Positions 7,994 to 16,874 of a DNA stretch of 64,000 nt are shown piece by piece. The DNA lies in assembly GCF_016785085.1 (NCBI RefSeq), contig NZ_JAENHO010000018.1, forward strand, positions 142,329 to 206,328. The letters run 5' to 3'. The notes under the pieces are model-generated. The model saw only the letters and a list, made by a program, of their open reading frames with translations, was not told the origin of the DNA and ran no database searches. The stretch comes from Paractinoplanes lichenicola (lineage in GTDB: Bacteria > Actinomycetota > Actinomycetes > Mycobacteriales > Micromonosporaceae). How positions within the stretch are numbered: position 1 is the stretch's first letter; each line of letters begins with the position of its first letter. The position numbers and the translations under genes were made by a program.

Positions 7994-10426
7994 ATGGGAG
8001 TTGTAGCGGGCGGTGGGCGGGTTGATGTCTTCGTCAGTTATGCCGGTCCTGACCGGCCGTGGGCGAACTGGGCGGCGCAGCAGCTGACGCGGGCGGGTAT
8101 GTCGGTGGAGCTGACGGCGTGGGACTGGTCGGCCGGGGACAACTTCGTGTTGCGGATGAACGATGCGCTCGGCCGGGCAGACTGTGTGCTGGCGTTGTAC
8201 TCGATGGCCTACTTCGCGCGGGATCGGTTCACCAATGACGAGTGGGCGGCGGTGTTGGCGGAGCCGCCGGACGGACAGGGTCGCCGACGGTTAGTGCCGG
8301 TGCGGGTGGAGAAGGTGACTCCCCCTCCGATCCTGCGTGCGGTGACCTACCGGGATGTGTTCGGCGTGCCCGAGCAGCGTGCCCGGCTGGTGCTGCTGGA
8401 GGCGGTCACCGGCCGGCGCCGGCCGGCCGGCGACGCCCGGTTCCCCGGCGTTGCATCGGGCGCGAGCGATGGCGGGGTCCGGGTGCCGGGTTCACTGCCG
8501 GAAGTGTGGAATGTGCGCCGCCGGAATCCGGCGTTTACCGGCCGCGGCCGCGAGCTGGCCGAGTTGCGGGAACGGCTTTGCTCGGGTGAGCGGGCGTTGG
8601 TGCAGGCGCTGCACGGTATCGGTGGGGTGGGTAAGACCGAGCTGGCGGTGGAGTACGCACACCTATTCGGCAATGAGTACAACTGCGTGTGGTGGATCGA
8701 CGCCGAGCGCCCGGAGTTGGTCGGCGAGCAGTTGGTTGCGCTCGCCGTCGCGGCAGGCTGGGTCCCAATGGATGCGCTGGCTGCGGTTACGAGGGATACC
8801 GTGCTGCATCGTTTGCAGCGCGAGTCCGGATGGCTGCTGATCTACGACAACGCGGAAACCGTCGATGCGATCGCCGCGCTCATCCCGGACGGGAATGGCC
8901 ATGTGGTGATCACCTCCCGTAGCCAGCAGTCCGGCGGCGTAGCAGCCTCCCCCATTAGCATCGACCTGCTAGACCAGGCAGCGTCGTCGCGCCTAGTGCG
9001 CGAGCTTGCCCCGACTCTGCCCGCCGCAGACGCGGATCGGCTCGCCGCCGCGGTCAACGGCCTGCCCCTGGCGCTGCGGCAAGCAGCCGGCTTGACAGCT
9101 GAGACTGGAATGAGTGTCGACGAATACCTAAACGAATTGGCGGCGAACCCAGCGGAGCTACTGGGGGAAGGGCCGACCGGCCGGTATCCGCAGTCGCTTG
9201 CCGCGGTCGTCACTGCGTCAATGCGGCACCTGTCCGGGCAGGACGAGGCGGCCGGGCAGCTGATGCGCCTGGTTGCTGTCCTGGCGCCGGAGCCTGTGCT
9301 GCTGTCCTGGCTGACCGGTACTCCTGACGGGACACTGCCGCAGCCCCTGGCCACCGTCGTCGCGAGCACGATCGCGCGGCGGCGCATGCTCGGCCGGATC
9401 GCGGCATACGGGCTGGCCCGCGTGGACACCGACACCCTGCAGGTCCACCGGCTCACCCAGGCCGTCATCGCCCCGACCGCCACCAGCTTGGAAACCGAGC
9501 ACGCCGACCGGCTGCTGACCGTCGCCGCACCCGGTGACGAACGCGACCCGCATCTGTGGCCGGGATGGGCGGCCCTCCTACCGCACCTGCTGATAAGGGC
9601 CCCGATCACCGCCAGCCCCGCACTCCAGACGGCCGCCGCCCATGCTCTGTACTACTTGCTGCAGCGCGGCGAACATCGCACCGTGCAGATCCTGGCGACC
9701 AGCTGGCACCAGCAGTGGCAACGCACCACAGGGCCTGACGAACCAGTCGTGCTGGATGCAGCCAACCAGATCGCTAACAGCTTGAGCATGCTGGGCGAAT
9801 ACGAACAGAGCCGCCGCCTCAACGAAGACATACTGGCCCGGCGGCAGCGGGTCCTCGGCGACGACCACCCCGACACCGTGCGCACGGCCGGCTGCCTCGC
9901 CATCAGCCTGCACGACCTGGGCGAGTACGAACAGGCCCGCCGGCTGCACGAAGACACGCTGACCCGGATGCAGCGAGTTTTCGGCGGCGACCACCCTGAC
10001 ACCCTGCTCATGACCGACCATCTCGCCCAGAGCCTGCACATGCTGGGCGACTACGAGCAGGCCTGCCGCCTGCACGAGGACACGCTGACCAGGCAGCAGC
10101 AGGTCCTCGGTGACGACCACCCCGACACCCTGTTCACGGCCGGCAACCTCGCCCAGAGCCTGCACATGCTGGGTGAGTACGAGCGGGCCCGCCGCTTGTA
10201 TGCGGACGCGCTGACCCGGCAGCAACGGGTCCTCGGTGACGACCACCCCGAGACTCTGCTGACGGCTGGCAACCTCGCCCAGAGCCTGCACGCGCTCGGC
10301 GACTACGAGCAGGCCCGCCGCCTGCACAAGGACACGCTGACCCGGCAGCAGCGAGTCCTCGGCGACGACCACCCCGACACCCTGCGCACTGCCGACAATC
10401 TGCAAACACTGGGCGACCACGAGTAG
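7994..10426 (+). CDS. TIR-NB-ARC-TPR STAND protein, probable defence sensor/effector
   Basis: 810 residues from the ATG at 7994. An N-terminal TIR domain (residues ~9-140) begins VDVFVSYAGPDRPWANW and has a Glu in the FTNDEWAAVL segment, where TIR NADases carry the catalytic Glu. A STAND NTPase follows: P-loop GIGGVGKTELA near 209, Walker-B-like WLLIYDNAE near 281, and GLPLALRQAAG. From about 590 there are five or more 42-residue TPRs of the TPR_10/12 type (YEQARRLHEDTLTRQQRVLGDDHPDTL pattern). Such proteins are known to sense phage or stress and act through NAD breakdown. The last repeat is cut by a TAG where the repeats have CAG. Frames upstream to 7793 add an unlikely leader. Confidence 0.88.
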   Translation: MGVVAGGGRVDVFVSYAGPDRPWANWAAQQLTRAGMSVELTAWDWSAGDNFVLRMNDALGRADCVLALYSMAYFARDRFTNDEWAAVLAEPPDGQGRRRLVPVRVEKVTPPPILRAVTYRDVFGVPEQRARLVLLEAVTGRRRPAGDARFPGVASGASDGGVRVPGSLPEVWNVRRRNPAFTGRGRELAELRERLCSGERALVQALHGIGGVGKTELAVEYAHLFGNEYNCVWWIDAERPELVGEQLVALAVAAGWVPMDALAAVTRDTVLHRLQRESGWLLIYDNAETVDAIAALIPDGNGHVVITSRSQQSGGVAASPISIDLLDQAASSRLVRELAPTLPAADADRLAAAVNGLPLALRQAAGLTAETGMSVDEYLNELAANPAELLGEGPTGRYPQSLAAVVTASMRHLSGQDEAAGQLMRLVAVLAPEPVLLSWLTGTPDGTLPQPLATVVASTIARRRMLGRIAAYGLARVDTDTLQVHRLTQAVIAPTATSLETEHADRLLTVAAPGDERDPHLWPGWAALLPHLLIRAPITASPALQTAAAHALYYLLQRGEHRTVQILATSWHQQWQRTTGPDEPVVLDAANQIANSLSMLGEYEQSRRLNEDILARRQRVLGDDHPDTVRTAGCLAISLHDLGEYEQARRLHEDTLTRMQRVFGGDHPDTLLMTDHLAQSLHMLGDYEQACRLHEDTLTRQQQVLGDDHPDTLFTAGNLAQSLHMLGEYERARRLYADALTRQQRVLGDDHPETLLTAGNLAQSLHALGDYEQARRLHKDTLTRQQRVLGDDHPDTLRTADNLQTLGDHE

Positions 10427-10571
10427 GGCCGCCGCCTGCACGATCCGCGGGTGAGGCTGGGGCATACGCTCCGCCTTCCGGAGACCGCCTGACGGCATTG
10501 GGAATATGCACGCCAGCCGGAACAGACAACCGACCCCATCGGCGGCAAGGCTCGTCTTGAATGGAGCAGAT

Positions 10572-11018
10572 ATGAGTCAGTCGGAGACGGCAACGTTGGC
10601 CTACTGGAGCGAACACCGCGATCAGTTTCGCCAATCTGAAACTCAACGAGCAATGCTGACAAATTACCTACTAGCCGTCGCCGCCGCGCTAAGCGCGCTG
10701 ATCGTGCAACAGAAATTCGCCGCCTATACCCTCCCGCTCTCCGTGTTGATCGCGGTTATGGGGCTCTACGGCGCGCTTGCCACAGCCAAGTACCATGAAC
10801 GCGCCGAATATCACCTTCAGCAAGCCAGAGCGCTCACCGAAATACTAGTTGACAGTGGCGCACTAACCGACGACGCCAAACTTAACGAAGCCAGAGACAA
10901 GCACTACAAGCGCTACCCGAAAATGCACAGATTTCGCCTGCATAAACTGTGGACGGGCCTTCATTTCGGCATCGCCGCCTACGGCCTGGCGCTCATCATC
11001 ACCACCGTTACTCGATGA
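10572..11018 (+). CDS. Small 3-TM membrane protein
   Basis: 148 residues from the ATG at 10572 (GGAG about six bases upstream). Topology: soluble N-terminus, two adjacent hydrophobic helices (residues ~35-75), a long polar helical linker (ERAEYHLQQARALTEILVDS), then a third helix at the C-terminus (LHFGIAAYGLALIITTVT). This resembles small membrane effectors found beside nucleotide-signalling and STAND defence genes, but I cannot name the family. It is 145 bp downstream of the TIR-STAND gene on the same strand and may be its partner. Confidence 0.65.
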   Translation: MSQSETATLAYWSEHRDQFRQSETQRAMLTNYLLAVAAALSALIVQQKFAAYTLPLSVLIAVMGLYGALATAKYHERAEYHLQQARALTEILVDSGALTDDAKLNEARDKHYKRYPKMHRFRLHKLWTGLHFGIAAYGLALIITTVTR

Positions 11019-11585
11019 CCATTCCAGGACAGCGTCCGCGGCTCAAATTCGACCCCAGACCGATCCATCGGCGCAGCCGTATTGCCGACAACACGTCCGC
11101 GTTCTTGATCACTCTCCCAGGCCACGGCCAGCTCGAAGCACACTGCCACTGATCCCACGCAGCCGACCGGCCGGGGTTTCGGCGTCAAGATCGGGCCGGA
11201 AAGCAACACGAGTCTCGACAATCATCGAGGCCGCCCTCCGTCTCCGTCGGAACCCGAACACGCCGCTTGCGAGCTCAGTTGACGCTCCTCGCGGCGCCCA
11301 CCATGGCAGCCGCCGCGAGAGCGTTGCCTGCGGGCCAGGAGACCACTCCCTGCCGCGAAGAACTTCGCATTCTGCCGACCAGCCCGTCGAGTATCAACAG
11401 GTCAACGAGCCGCTGCCGGGACCGAACCAACAAGACGCGAAGTTGGTTCTAGATTTCGTTAATGATCCACTTCCGGTACAGGCGGCCCGGGGCCATCAAG
11501 CACTGACACCGCATAAGCCCAGCTAGGAAGGCGTTCGCGTTACGGACCCGTCGCCGAGACAGAACCGGATGGGGTTCGAGATGCC
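11019..11585. other. 567-bp intergenic stretch
   Basis: No frame with convincing protein character on either strand. It presumably holds the promoter of the KAP NTPase gene, but no confident -35/-10 pair was picked out. Confidence 0.5.
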
Positions 11586-14582
11586 GTGACCGAGCCAGTC
11601 GGGAACGGGCTGACGTCATCCGCACTGCCTGCGGTGCGGCGGCCTGCTGTTTCGTTCACCCTTTGGTATAGAGGACGCTTCGAGGGAGGTCGCGTGGCAG
11701 GGTTGGACGGTTGGTGGGCTGACGATCCGATCGAGTCGGCGGCGGACGAAGCGCTCGGCCGCGGGCCGTTTGTTAAGCGGTTCGCTGAGATGCTGGACTT
11801 GGTCGGGGGTCAGCAGAGCAGTTCGGTCGTTGCGTTGGTCGGGCCGTGGGGAAGCGGGAAGACGAGCACCGCCAATCTTGTGATTGCCTGCCTAGATTCG
11901 GCGGCCTGGGGTGGCATAGGGCGGCTTACGCCTTGGGCGTTGAGCACACCAGACGCGATTGTCGGCGAGTTGCTCGGTGCGATCGCGGGAGCGCTACCAC
12001 AGGACCGGAAGGCAACGAGGGCACTACGCCGGATCAAGGACTACGCCCGCACGTATGCCGTTCCTGCGCTCTCGCTCGTGCCCACTGTGGGGTCGGTCGT
12101 GGAAAAGATTGGCGAGCAGGTACTTGCTGCTGACGACACCACACTCCTGGCCCGATTCGAGCAAGTTCGCGAGGCCCTCGCCGACCTTGCCCGGCCAGTC
12201 CTTGTCTTCGTGGACGACGTTGATCGACTTCAGCCGGAGGAACTACTGACCCTGTTCCGGGCGATCCGCGTGGTCGGCCGGCTGCCGTACGTGCACTACT
12301 TCATCGCCTACGATCAGCGGACAGTGATTGACCTTCTCAAGGCGACGCCTGTCGCGTCCGACCGGGAAGACCGCGCGCTTGCCTTCCTGGAGAAGGTGGT
12401 GACGCTGCCCATCGACCAGCCCGCCCTGCGCGAGGTTCAGTCGGCCGATCTCTTCAACGCTGGCCTGACTGCTCTCTTGCACGACCTCGGCATCTCGTTG
12501 GCCGAGGAGCAGCGGCGACGATTGAACGTCGATTGGGAGGGGCTACTCGCCGCAGACTTGGCCGAACCGCGCGGCATTCGGCGTTTGCTTGCTCAACTGC
12601 GTGTTCATCTGCCGCTGGCTGGTGTGCATGACGTCGATGTGGCTGACTTCGTCGCAATGACTCACCTCCGGCTGGCGTACCCGCGACTCTTCCAAGCGTT
12701 GCGCACAGACCGTGTCCCGCTGGCTTCGGGAGGCCCGCGCGCCGAGGCGCGACTCAAGCAATGGCAGAAAGTTACGGCTTTGACTGACTTAGCCGTTGCC
12801 GAGAATCGTAGCGAGGCGGTGTGGGCCACGCTGCGACGGCTCTTTCCTGTACTTGCCGACGGTCAGGACGTGAGCCCACGGCATCGGGGCGTCGACAACC
12901 CGGACTACGCGACTCGCTACTTCGCCTTCGTGCCAGAGGACGCCGAACCTAGTGACGCCGAGCTGATCGAGTGGTTCAAACCGCCTGTGATCGAAAAGGT
13001 ACTGCGGCCTGACAGGAGTGACCGGCAGGCTGTCAGCAGGAGCGCCGGAATGATACGCCGGCTCGCGAATGTAGCGGCGCAGTTGGGCGCTTCTCAGGCC
13101 GCAAATCTGCTGGACCGGATCTTGCCCTACCTCCCTCTGCCCGCTGACTCGCACCAGCTCTTCGGCGGGCCGGACGCTGCCATGAATCGTTTGCTCACCA
13201 CGCTGCTGAAGAAAATCCCGTCTGCCGACTTCAACTCAGCTGTCCAGGGGGCAGCCACCGCTGGCATCGATGTCCTGGCCACTCTGGTTGAAGCAGTGGA
13301 ATCTGGCAGCCGATTCGCCAACGAGGCAGGCAACCGGGCCTGGGCGGCGTTCATCAACAACGTGCAAGAAGGAGACCGGGCGCCACTCGGACCTACATCA
13401 ATCTTGTTCGCCCAAGCCGACCGGCTACTCGGCAGTACAGAAGTCAACCGGCGTCTGGCCCGCACCGTCGACGACAAGACCGACCTCGGCGCGCTGGCGT
13501 CCCGACTAGTCGAACGGGGGTACGGTACCGACGGGGCACCGGAGATCGTTGGCTTCGACGCAGAGGCACTGATCGAGCGGCTGGGGCCAAGAAGGTTCTC
13601 GCAACACGTACCCCAGCCTCAGCCACTGCCAACGTCCACCGGAGCTAACGACTGGGAGAGTTACCGATTCCATGCGGTCGTAGAACTTAATGAGGCGCTG
13701 CCTCACGCCGTGGTTCAGGTGCCACGTCAGATGGCGAGCCACCGGGTTGAGGTCTTGAGCGCTCCGAATGGCGAGGTTCCGGACTTCAAGATCTCGGCAA
13801 CCGTACTGGTACCTGCCGGGGAGGAATTTCCGACGGGCATCGCAATTGCACCGGGCCCAACCGACCGCGACCGCGAGGACCTCATTCAGCAGCAGTTGGC
13901 TGAGTGTGCTTTGACTCGCTGGCTGCGCCGCGAGCCAGAATTGAGATGGCCGTTCCGCTTCGACGCATGGCAGTTAACCGACGTTGGAGATGGGATGCGC
14001 CACACTCGGCTCGGCACCCGCCTGCATGACACGAGCGGCGCGGGCGGAGGCTGGAGGCAGCAGACGCCTGTGTTGGCCGGCGTCAACGTACGAACCGGCA
14101 CAACGGGCGAGGAGGGTTACTTGGTAGCCGACTTCGCGGTGGGTTTATGGCTGACAGAACTAGACGGCAGCCGCCGCCCTGCTGGCCGACGGCACGATGC
14201 ACGTCCTCTGCCCGCCGCATTGGACCCGGGTGAGCTGCATGAATTGCTAGACGCCATGACGCTCACCGCGCTCGACGTGTCGACCGCCCTGTATCAGGGC
14301 CTGCTGCGCCGAAGAAGGCCAGACCCGGACATGATCGTCCATGTGGTGGCGGAGGCCAACAACGGCTTGGACAGCGTCGTCGACTTCACCGGCCTGAACC
14401 GCCCTGGCGCTGGCACCGGCTCCGGGCAGCACGCCGACGATCTCATCTTCCGGCCAAGCCGCGAAGACTCCGCGCCGATCGCCCGGGATTGGACGAACAA
14501 GTTCCTCCGTGACTGGCTGGTGCGAGCTGGCTACCGCGACTATGACGTCAACCTCATGAAGGCTTCACCGTCCAAGGCCTGA
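11586..14582 (+). CDS. KAP-family P-loop NTPase
   Basis: 998 residues from a GTG. Walker A is GPWGSGKTST (residues 86-95), preceded by the typical KAP context of DPI...R..FAEMLD; Walker B is VLVFVDDVDRLQPEEL (205-220) followed by the sensor-like YVHYFIAYDQ. The remaining 650 residues are a large C-terminal region with no family I recognise, rich in Trp-containing beta-like segments. KAP NTPases include PifA of plasmid F, which excludes phage T7, so a phage-defence role is plausible. The family's usual inserted transmembrane helices are not obvious here. It is a stand-alone gene; no partner is directly adjacent. Confidence 0.85.
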   Translation: MTEPVGNGLTSSALPAVRRPAVSFTLWYRGRFEGGRVAGLDGWWADDPIESAADEALGRGPFVKRFAEMLDLVGGQQSSSVVALVGPWGSGKTSTANLVIACLDSAAWGGIGRLTPWALSTPDAIVGELLGAIAGALPQDRKATRALRRIKDYARTYAVPALSLVPTVGSVVEKIGEQVLAADDTTLLARFEQVREALADLARPVLVFVDDVDRLQPEELLTLFRAIRVVGRLPYVHYFIAYDQRTVIDLLKATPVASDREDRALAFLEKVVTLPIDQPALREVQSADLFNAGLTALLHDLGISLAEEQRRRLNVDWEGLLAADLAEPRGIRRLLAQLRVHLPLAGVHDVDVADFVAMTHLRLAYPRLFQALRTDRVPLASGGPRAEARLKQWQKVTALTDLAVAENRSEAVWATLRRLFPVLADGQDVSPRHRGVDNPDYATRYFAFVPEDAEPSDAELIEWFKPPVIEKVLRPDRSDRQAVSRSAGMIRRLANVAAQLGASQAANLLDRILPYLPLPADSHQLFGGPDAAMNRLLTTLLKKIPSADFNSAVQGAATAGIDVLATLVEAVESGSRFANEAGNRAWAAFINNVQEGDRAPLGPTSILFAQADRLLGSTEVNRRLARTVDDKTDLGALASRLVERGYGTDGAPEIVGFDAEALIERLGPRRFSQHVPQPQPLPTSTGANDWESYRFHAVVELNEALPHAVVQVPRQMASHRVEVLSAPNGEVPDFKISATVLVPAGEEFPTGIAIAPGPTDRDREDLIQQQLAECALTRWLRREPELRWPFRFDAWQLTDVGDGMRHTRLGTRLHDTSGAGGGWRQQTPVLAGVNVRTGTTGEEGYLVADFAVGLWLTELDGSRRPAGRRHDARPLPAALDPGELHELLDAMTLTALDVSTALYQGLLRRRRPDPDMIVHVVAEANNGLDSVVDFTGLNRPGAGTGSGQHADDLIFRPSREDSAPIARDWTNKFLRDWLVRAGYRDYDVNLMKASPSKA

Positions 14583-14605
14583 AGGCCACGCAGGCACGGT
14601 TCTGG

Positions 14606-14900
14606 TCAACCGCAACTTTTCCACGGACCGGCCGAACCGGCGCTGGGTCGCTGACTCCACCCGCAACCCTGCGGTGAGGGGTGTTCTGGCTGGCCGCGGT
14701 ACACGACGTGTTCTCCCGCCGGATCATCGGCTGGAAAACCTCGAACCGGTGCGACACTGACTTGGTCCCGGCCGCCTCGAGTACGGCACCTGGTCCGCGA
14801 TGTCCGCGACGGCGACTTGATCCACCAGTCGACTGCAGGAGGCTCTCCGCCTTTTGAAGAGTCTGGCGATGTTGGCTTTACCGCCGACATTAATCGCGAG
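14606..14900 (+). pseudogene. Decayed IS3-family transposase (OrfB) fragment
   Basis: Two frames together give the integrase-core pattern of IS3 OrfB: NFSTDRPNRRWVADSTRN, then after a frameshift WLAAVHDVFSRRIIGWKTSN, then DLIHQS where intact elements have LIHHSDRG. Ends of the IS were not found. It has lost its N-terminus, carries at least one frameshift and internal deletions, and cannot encode a working transposase. It is a different copy from the IS3 gene at the window's right edge. Confidence 0.75.
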
Positions 14901-15024
14901 TTCCCTCCGACGAGCGGCGGGAAATCTGACTGAAAGGAGATTGTGGGACACCTCATGCAGCGAATTCCCTCCTTCGCCGTCCACGGATGTCCACAGTCGC
15001 CATCGGTGCATGTCCCCCAGGTAG

Positions 15025-16098
15025 TCACCTGAGGTCGTCGACGTCGTCGCTACTCTCCTCGCGCATCGGCAGGCCGGAATTGTTGGCGAGTGACTCATGA
15101 ATGGCTTTTCGGGTTGCTATTCTAAATAGCTCGTCTCTGTCATTTCGGAGTTCCGCAGATATGATCTCTGTAGAGTCGGGGTATTTGCGAATGTATTCGA
15201 CATGCACGCTGAAATAGCTTTCCGATTGAAATATAGCGTAGACGTTATCTCTCCGAATTCGACTCAGCGGCATTCCATCAGTCCGAATCTTGGCTCCACA
15301 CTCGGGCTTATCGAAGTTTGCGGGGTAAAACCATACGAACGACTCGCATGATTCCGCCACCCCGTCCTGCTTCTTCAGTATTTCGACCCAGTCATCAACC
15401 TGCTTGCGTGCAATAACTTGAAATAGAGCGTAATCCCCTGCCATTAAAAAGTGAGATCCGTCCAAGGTTCGAGGCAAGTTGGGTACTTCATCGCCGGTGA
15501 ACGGATGCTTACCGGCATAAAACTGTAAGCCGTCAGCAATGACTCTGACCGGTTCATTTCCGAAGTTGTACAGAAAGCCATGAGAAACGAAGAATGCATC
15601 CCAAGCCCACTGTGGCCAATGCTCTAGGCGAACCTTCTTGAGATTCGGCAGACTTTCCGTCGGCAGCGGGATGCGATAGCTATTCTCCGCCAGTCCAGCA
15701 TGGTCGACTTGACTATGCATCACCACAGCAACTCGGGGCATTGCTGCGTCAATACGCGCACGCGCCGTTTCAAGAGCTGAAATTTCAGTCGAATGACTCG
15801 CGATTCCGGCTTCTGTGCTTGCGGAATTGGCCTCGTCCCTTGCTGCGACTGCCTGCTGCTCTGCCGACTCTGCCTGTCGTGCGGCATGGCCAGCCTGCAA
15901 CTCCGCTGCAAACGCGCTTCGCTCACTTGCGCGCATGCTTCGTCGCGAAATCACCGCAGCCCAAACAGATATTAAGATCGCAACGAATGCGAACGTTAGC
16001 GGCGCTGTCTCGCCGTCGAAAAGGTCGCGAAGTATTTTGACGAAGTCGAAGAACTGTGGGGGAAGATCTAGCGCGGTGCTCGACGAGGGATTCACCAC
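15025..16098 (-). CDS. Membrane-anchored protein of unknown function
   Basis: 357 residues. A single transmembrane helix at residues ~33-53 (LTFAFVAILISVWAAVIS) follows a short N-terminus, then an Ala/Glu-rich coiled-coil (residues ~60-115), then a soluble domain of about 240 residues with many aromatic residues (WPQWAWDAFFVSHGFLYNFG). It is visibly richer in A+T than its neighbours and uses codons such as AGA, AAT and TTG rare elsewhere in the window, which points to separate acquisition. No family is recognised; a role as a membrane-bound defence effector is only a guess. Confidence 0.7.
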   Translation of the reverse strand: MVNPSSSTALDLPPQFFDFVKILRDLFDGETAPLTFAFVAILISVWAAVISRRSMRASERSAFAAELQAGHAARQAESAEQQAVAARDEANSASTEAGIASHSTEISALETARARIDAAMPRVAVVMHSQVDHAGLAENSYRIPLPTESLPNLKKVRLEHWPQWAWDAFFVSHGFLYNFGNEPVRVIADGLQFYAGKHPFTGDEVPNLPRTLDGSHFLMAGDYALFQVIARKQVDDWVEILKKQDGVAESCESFVWFYPANFDKPECGAKIRTDGMPLSRIRRDNVYAIFQSESYFSVHVEYIRKYPDSTEIISAELRNDRDELFRIATRKAIHESLANNSGLPMREESSDDVDDLR

Positions 16099-16255
16099 AT
16101 AAGCTTAATGTGGTCGTTCCACTACTTAGCATCTTGATCTTTAGCTTCACGGCGTGGTTCGTGTCATCTCGTCGCACTCGACGCGCCACCCGTGGGAGCG
16201 GGCCGCCGCTGGCACCCGCCTCGTAGTGGCGCGGCGCCTCAAATGTCGTCAATGT

Positions 16256-16819
16256 TCAGGCGGCACGAAGATTCCGGATCAAGTCCGACATGGCGTCGGC
16301 GAGGTCTGTCCAGGGGAACAGGTCCGCGGCGGGGGCACCCATGTTCGGGGTTGGTAGGGGCCAGCGGGCTGGGTCGAACATCAGGTTGACGCCCCAAGAC
16401 CGCAGAGCTTCGACGCTGTGTTGAAATGCTGGGTGTCGAGCGAGTGCGACGTTCGGGGTGGGTACGGCGACGATCGGCAGACCAAGCCCGATTGCCTCGT
16501 TGAGCATTCCCAGGGCAAGGGTGTCGCTCGCACCGGAAGCCATCTTGTTGATGGTGTTGAAAGTGGCCGGCGCGATAACGAACGCGTCTGGCAGAGGCAG
16601 TGCGTCGGGCTCGTCTGGCTGCTTGTAGTCGTAGCGGACCTTATGTCCGGTGAGGGCCGAGAGCGTGTCCAGATCCATGAACTTGAGGGCGGATGGGGTT
16701 GCGATCACGCATACGTGCCATCCGGTGGCTTTCATCTGCGTGACGAAAGCGGGGAGGTCGCTGGCGGGGCGTCCGCCGCAGGCGACGACGTAGAGCACCG
16801 GCTGATCAGCGTGCGGCAT
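16256..16819 (-). CDS. HFCD-type flavoprotein
   Basis: 187 residues of the homo-oligomeric flavin-containing Cys decarboxylase fold (CoaC/EpiD/Dfp relatives). Seen: N-terminal VLYVVACGGRPASDL, the FMN-contact segment VIAPATFNTINKMASGASD, and AVPTPNVALARHPAFQ. It lacks the CoaB synthetase domain, so it is not bifunctional Dfp. Stand-alone HFCD proteins next to XRE regulators are common on actinomycete accessory DNA; their substrate is generally unknown. It is divergent from the XRE regulator with 55 bp between the starts. Confidence 0.82.
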   Translation of the reverse strand: MPHADQPVLYVVACGGRPASDLPAFVTQMKATGWHVCVIATPSALKFMDLDTLSALTGHKVRYDYKQPDEPDALPLPDAFVIAPATFNTINKMASGASDTLALGMLNEAIGLGLPIVAVPTPNVALARHPAFQHSVEALRSWGVNLMFDPARWPLPTPNMGAPAADLFPWTDLADAMSDLIRNLRAA

Positions 16820-16874
16820 GTTGCTCCATCATCTCGGGGTAGTTCAGGCTCATACGCTGACGTATCGTCGTGCC
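16820..16874. promoter_or_regulatory. Divergent promoter region between flavoprotein and XRE genes
   Basis: Only 55 bp separates the two start codons, so both promoters and any operator must overlap here. It contains the TACGCTGACGTATCGTCGTG stretch, with the partial symmetry ACGNNGACGTATCGT, a possible binding site for the XRE protein itself. Confidence 0.45.
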
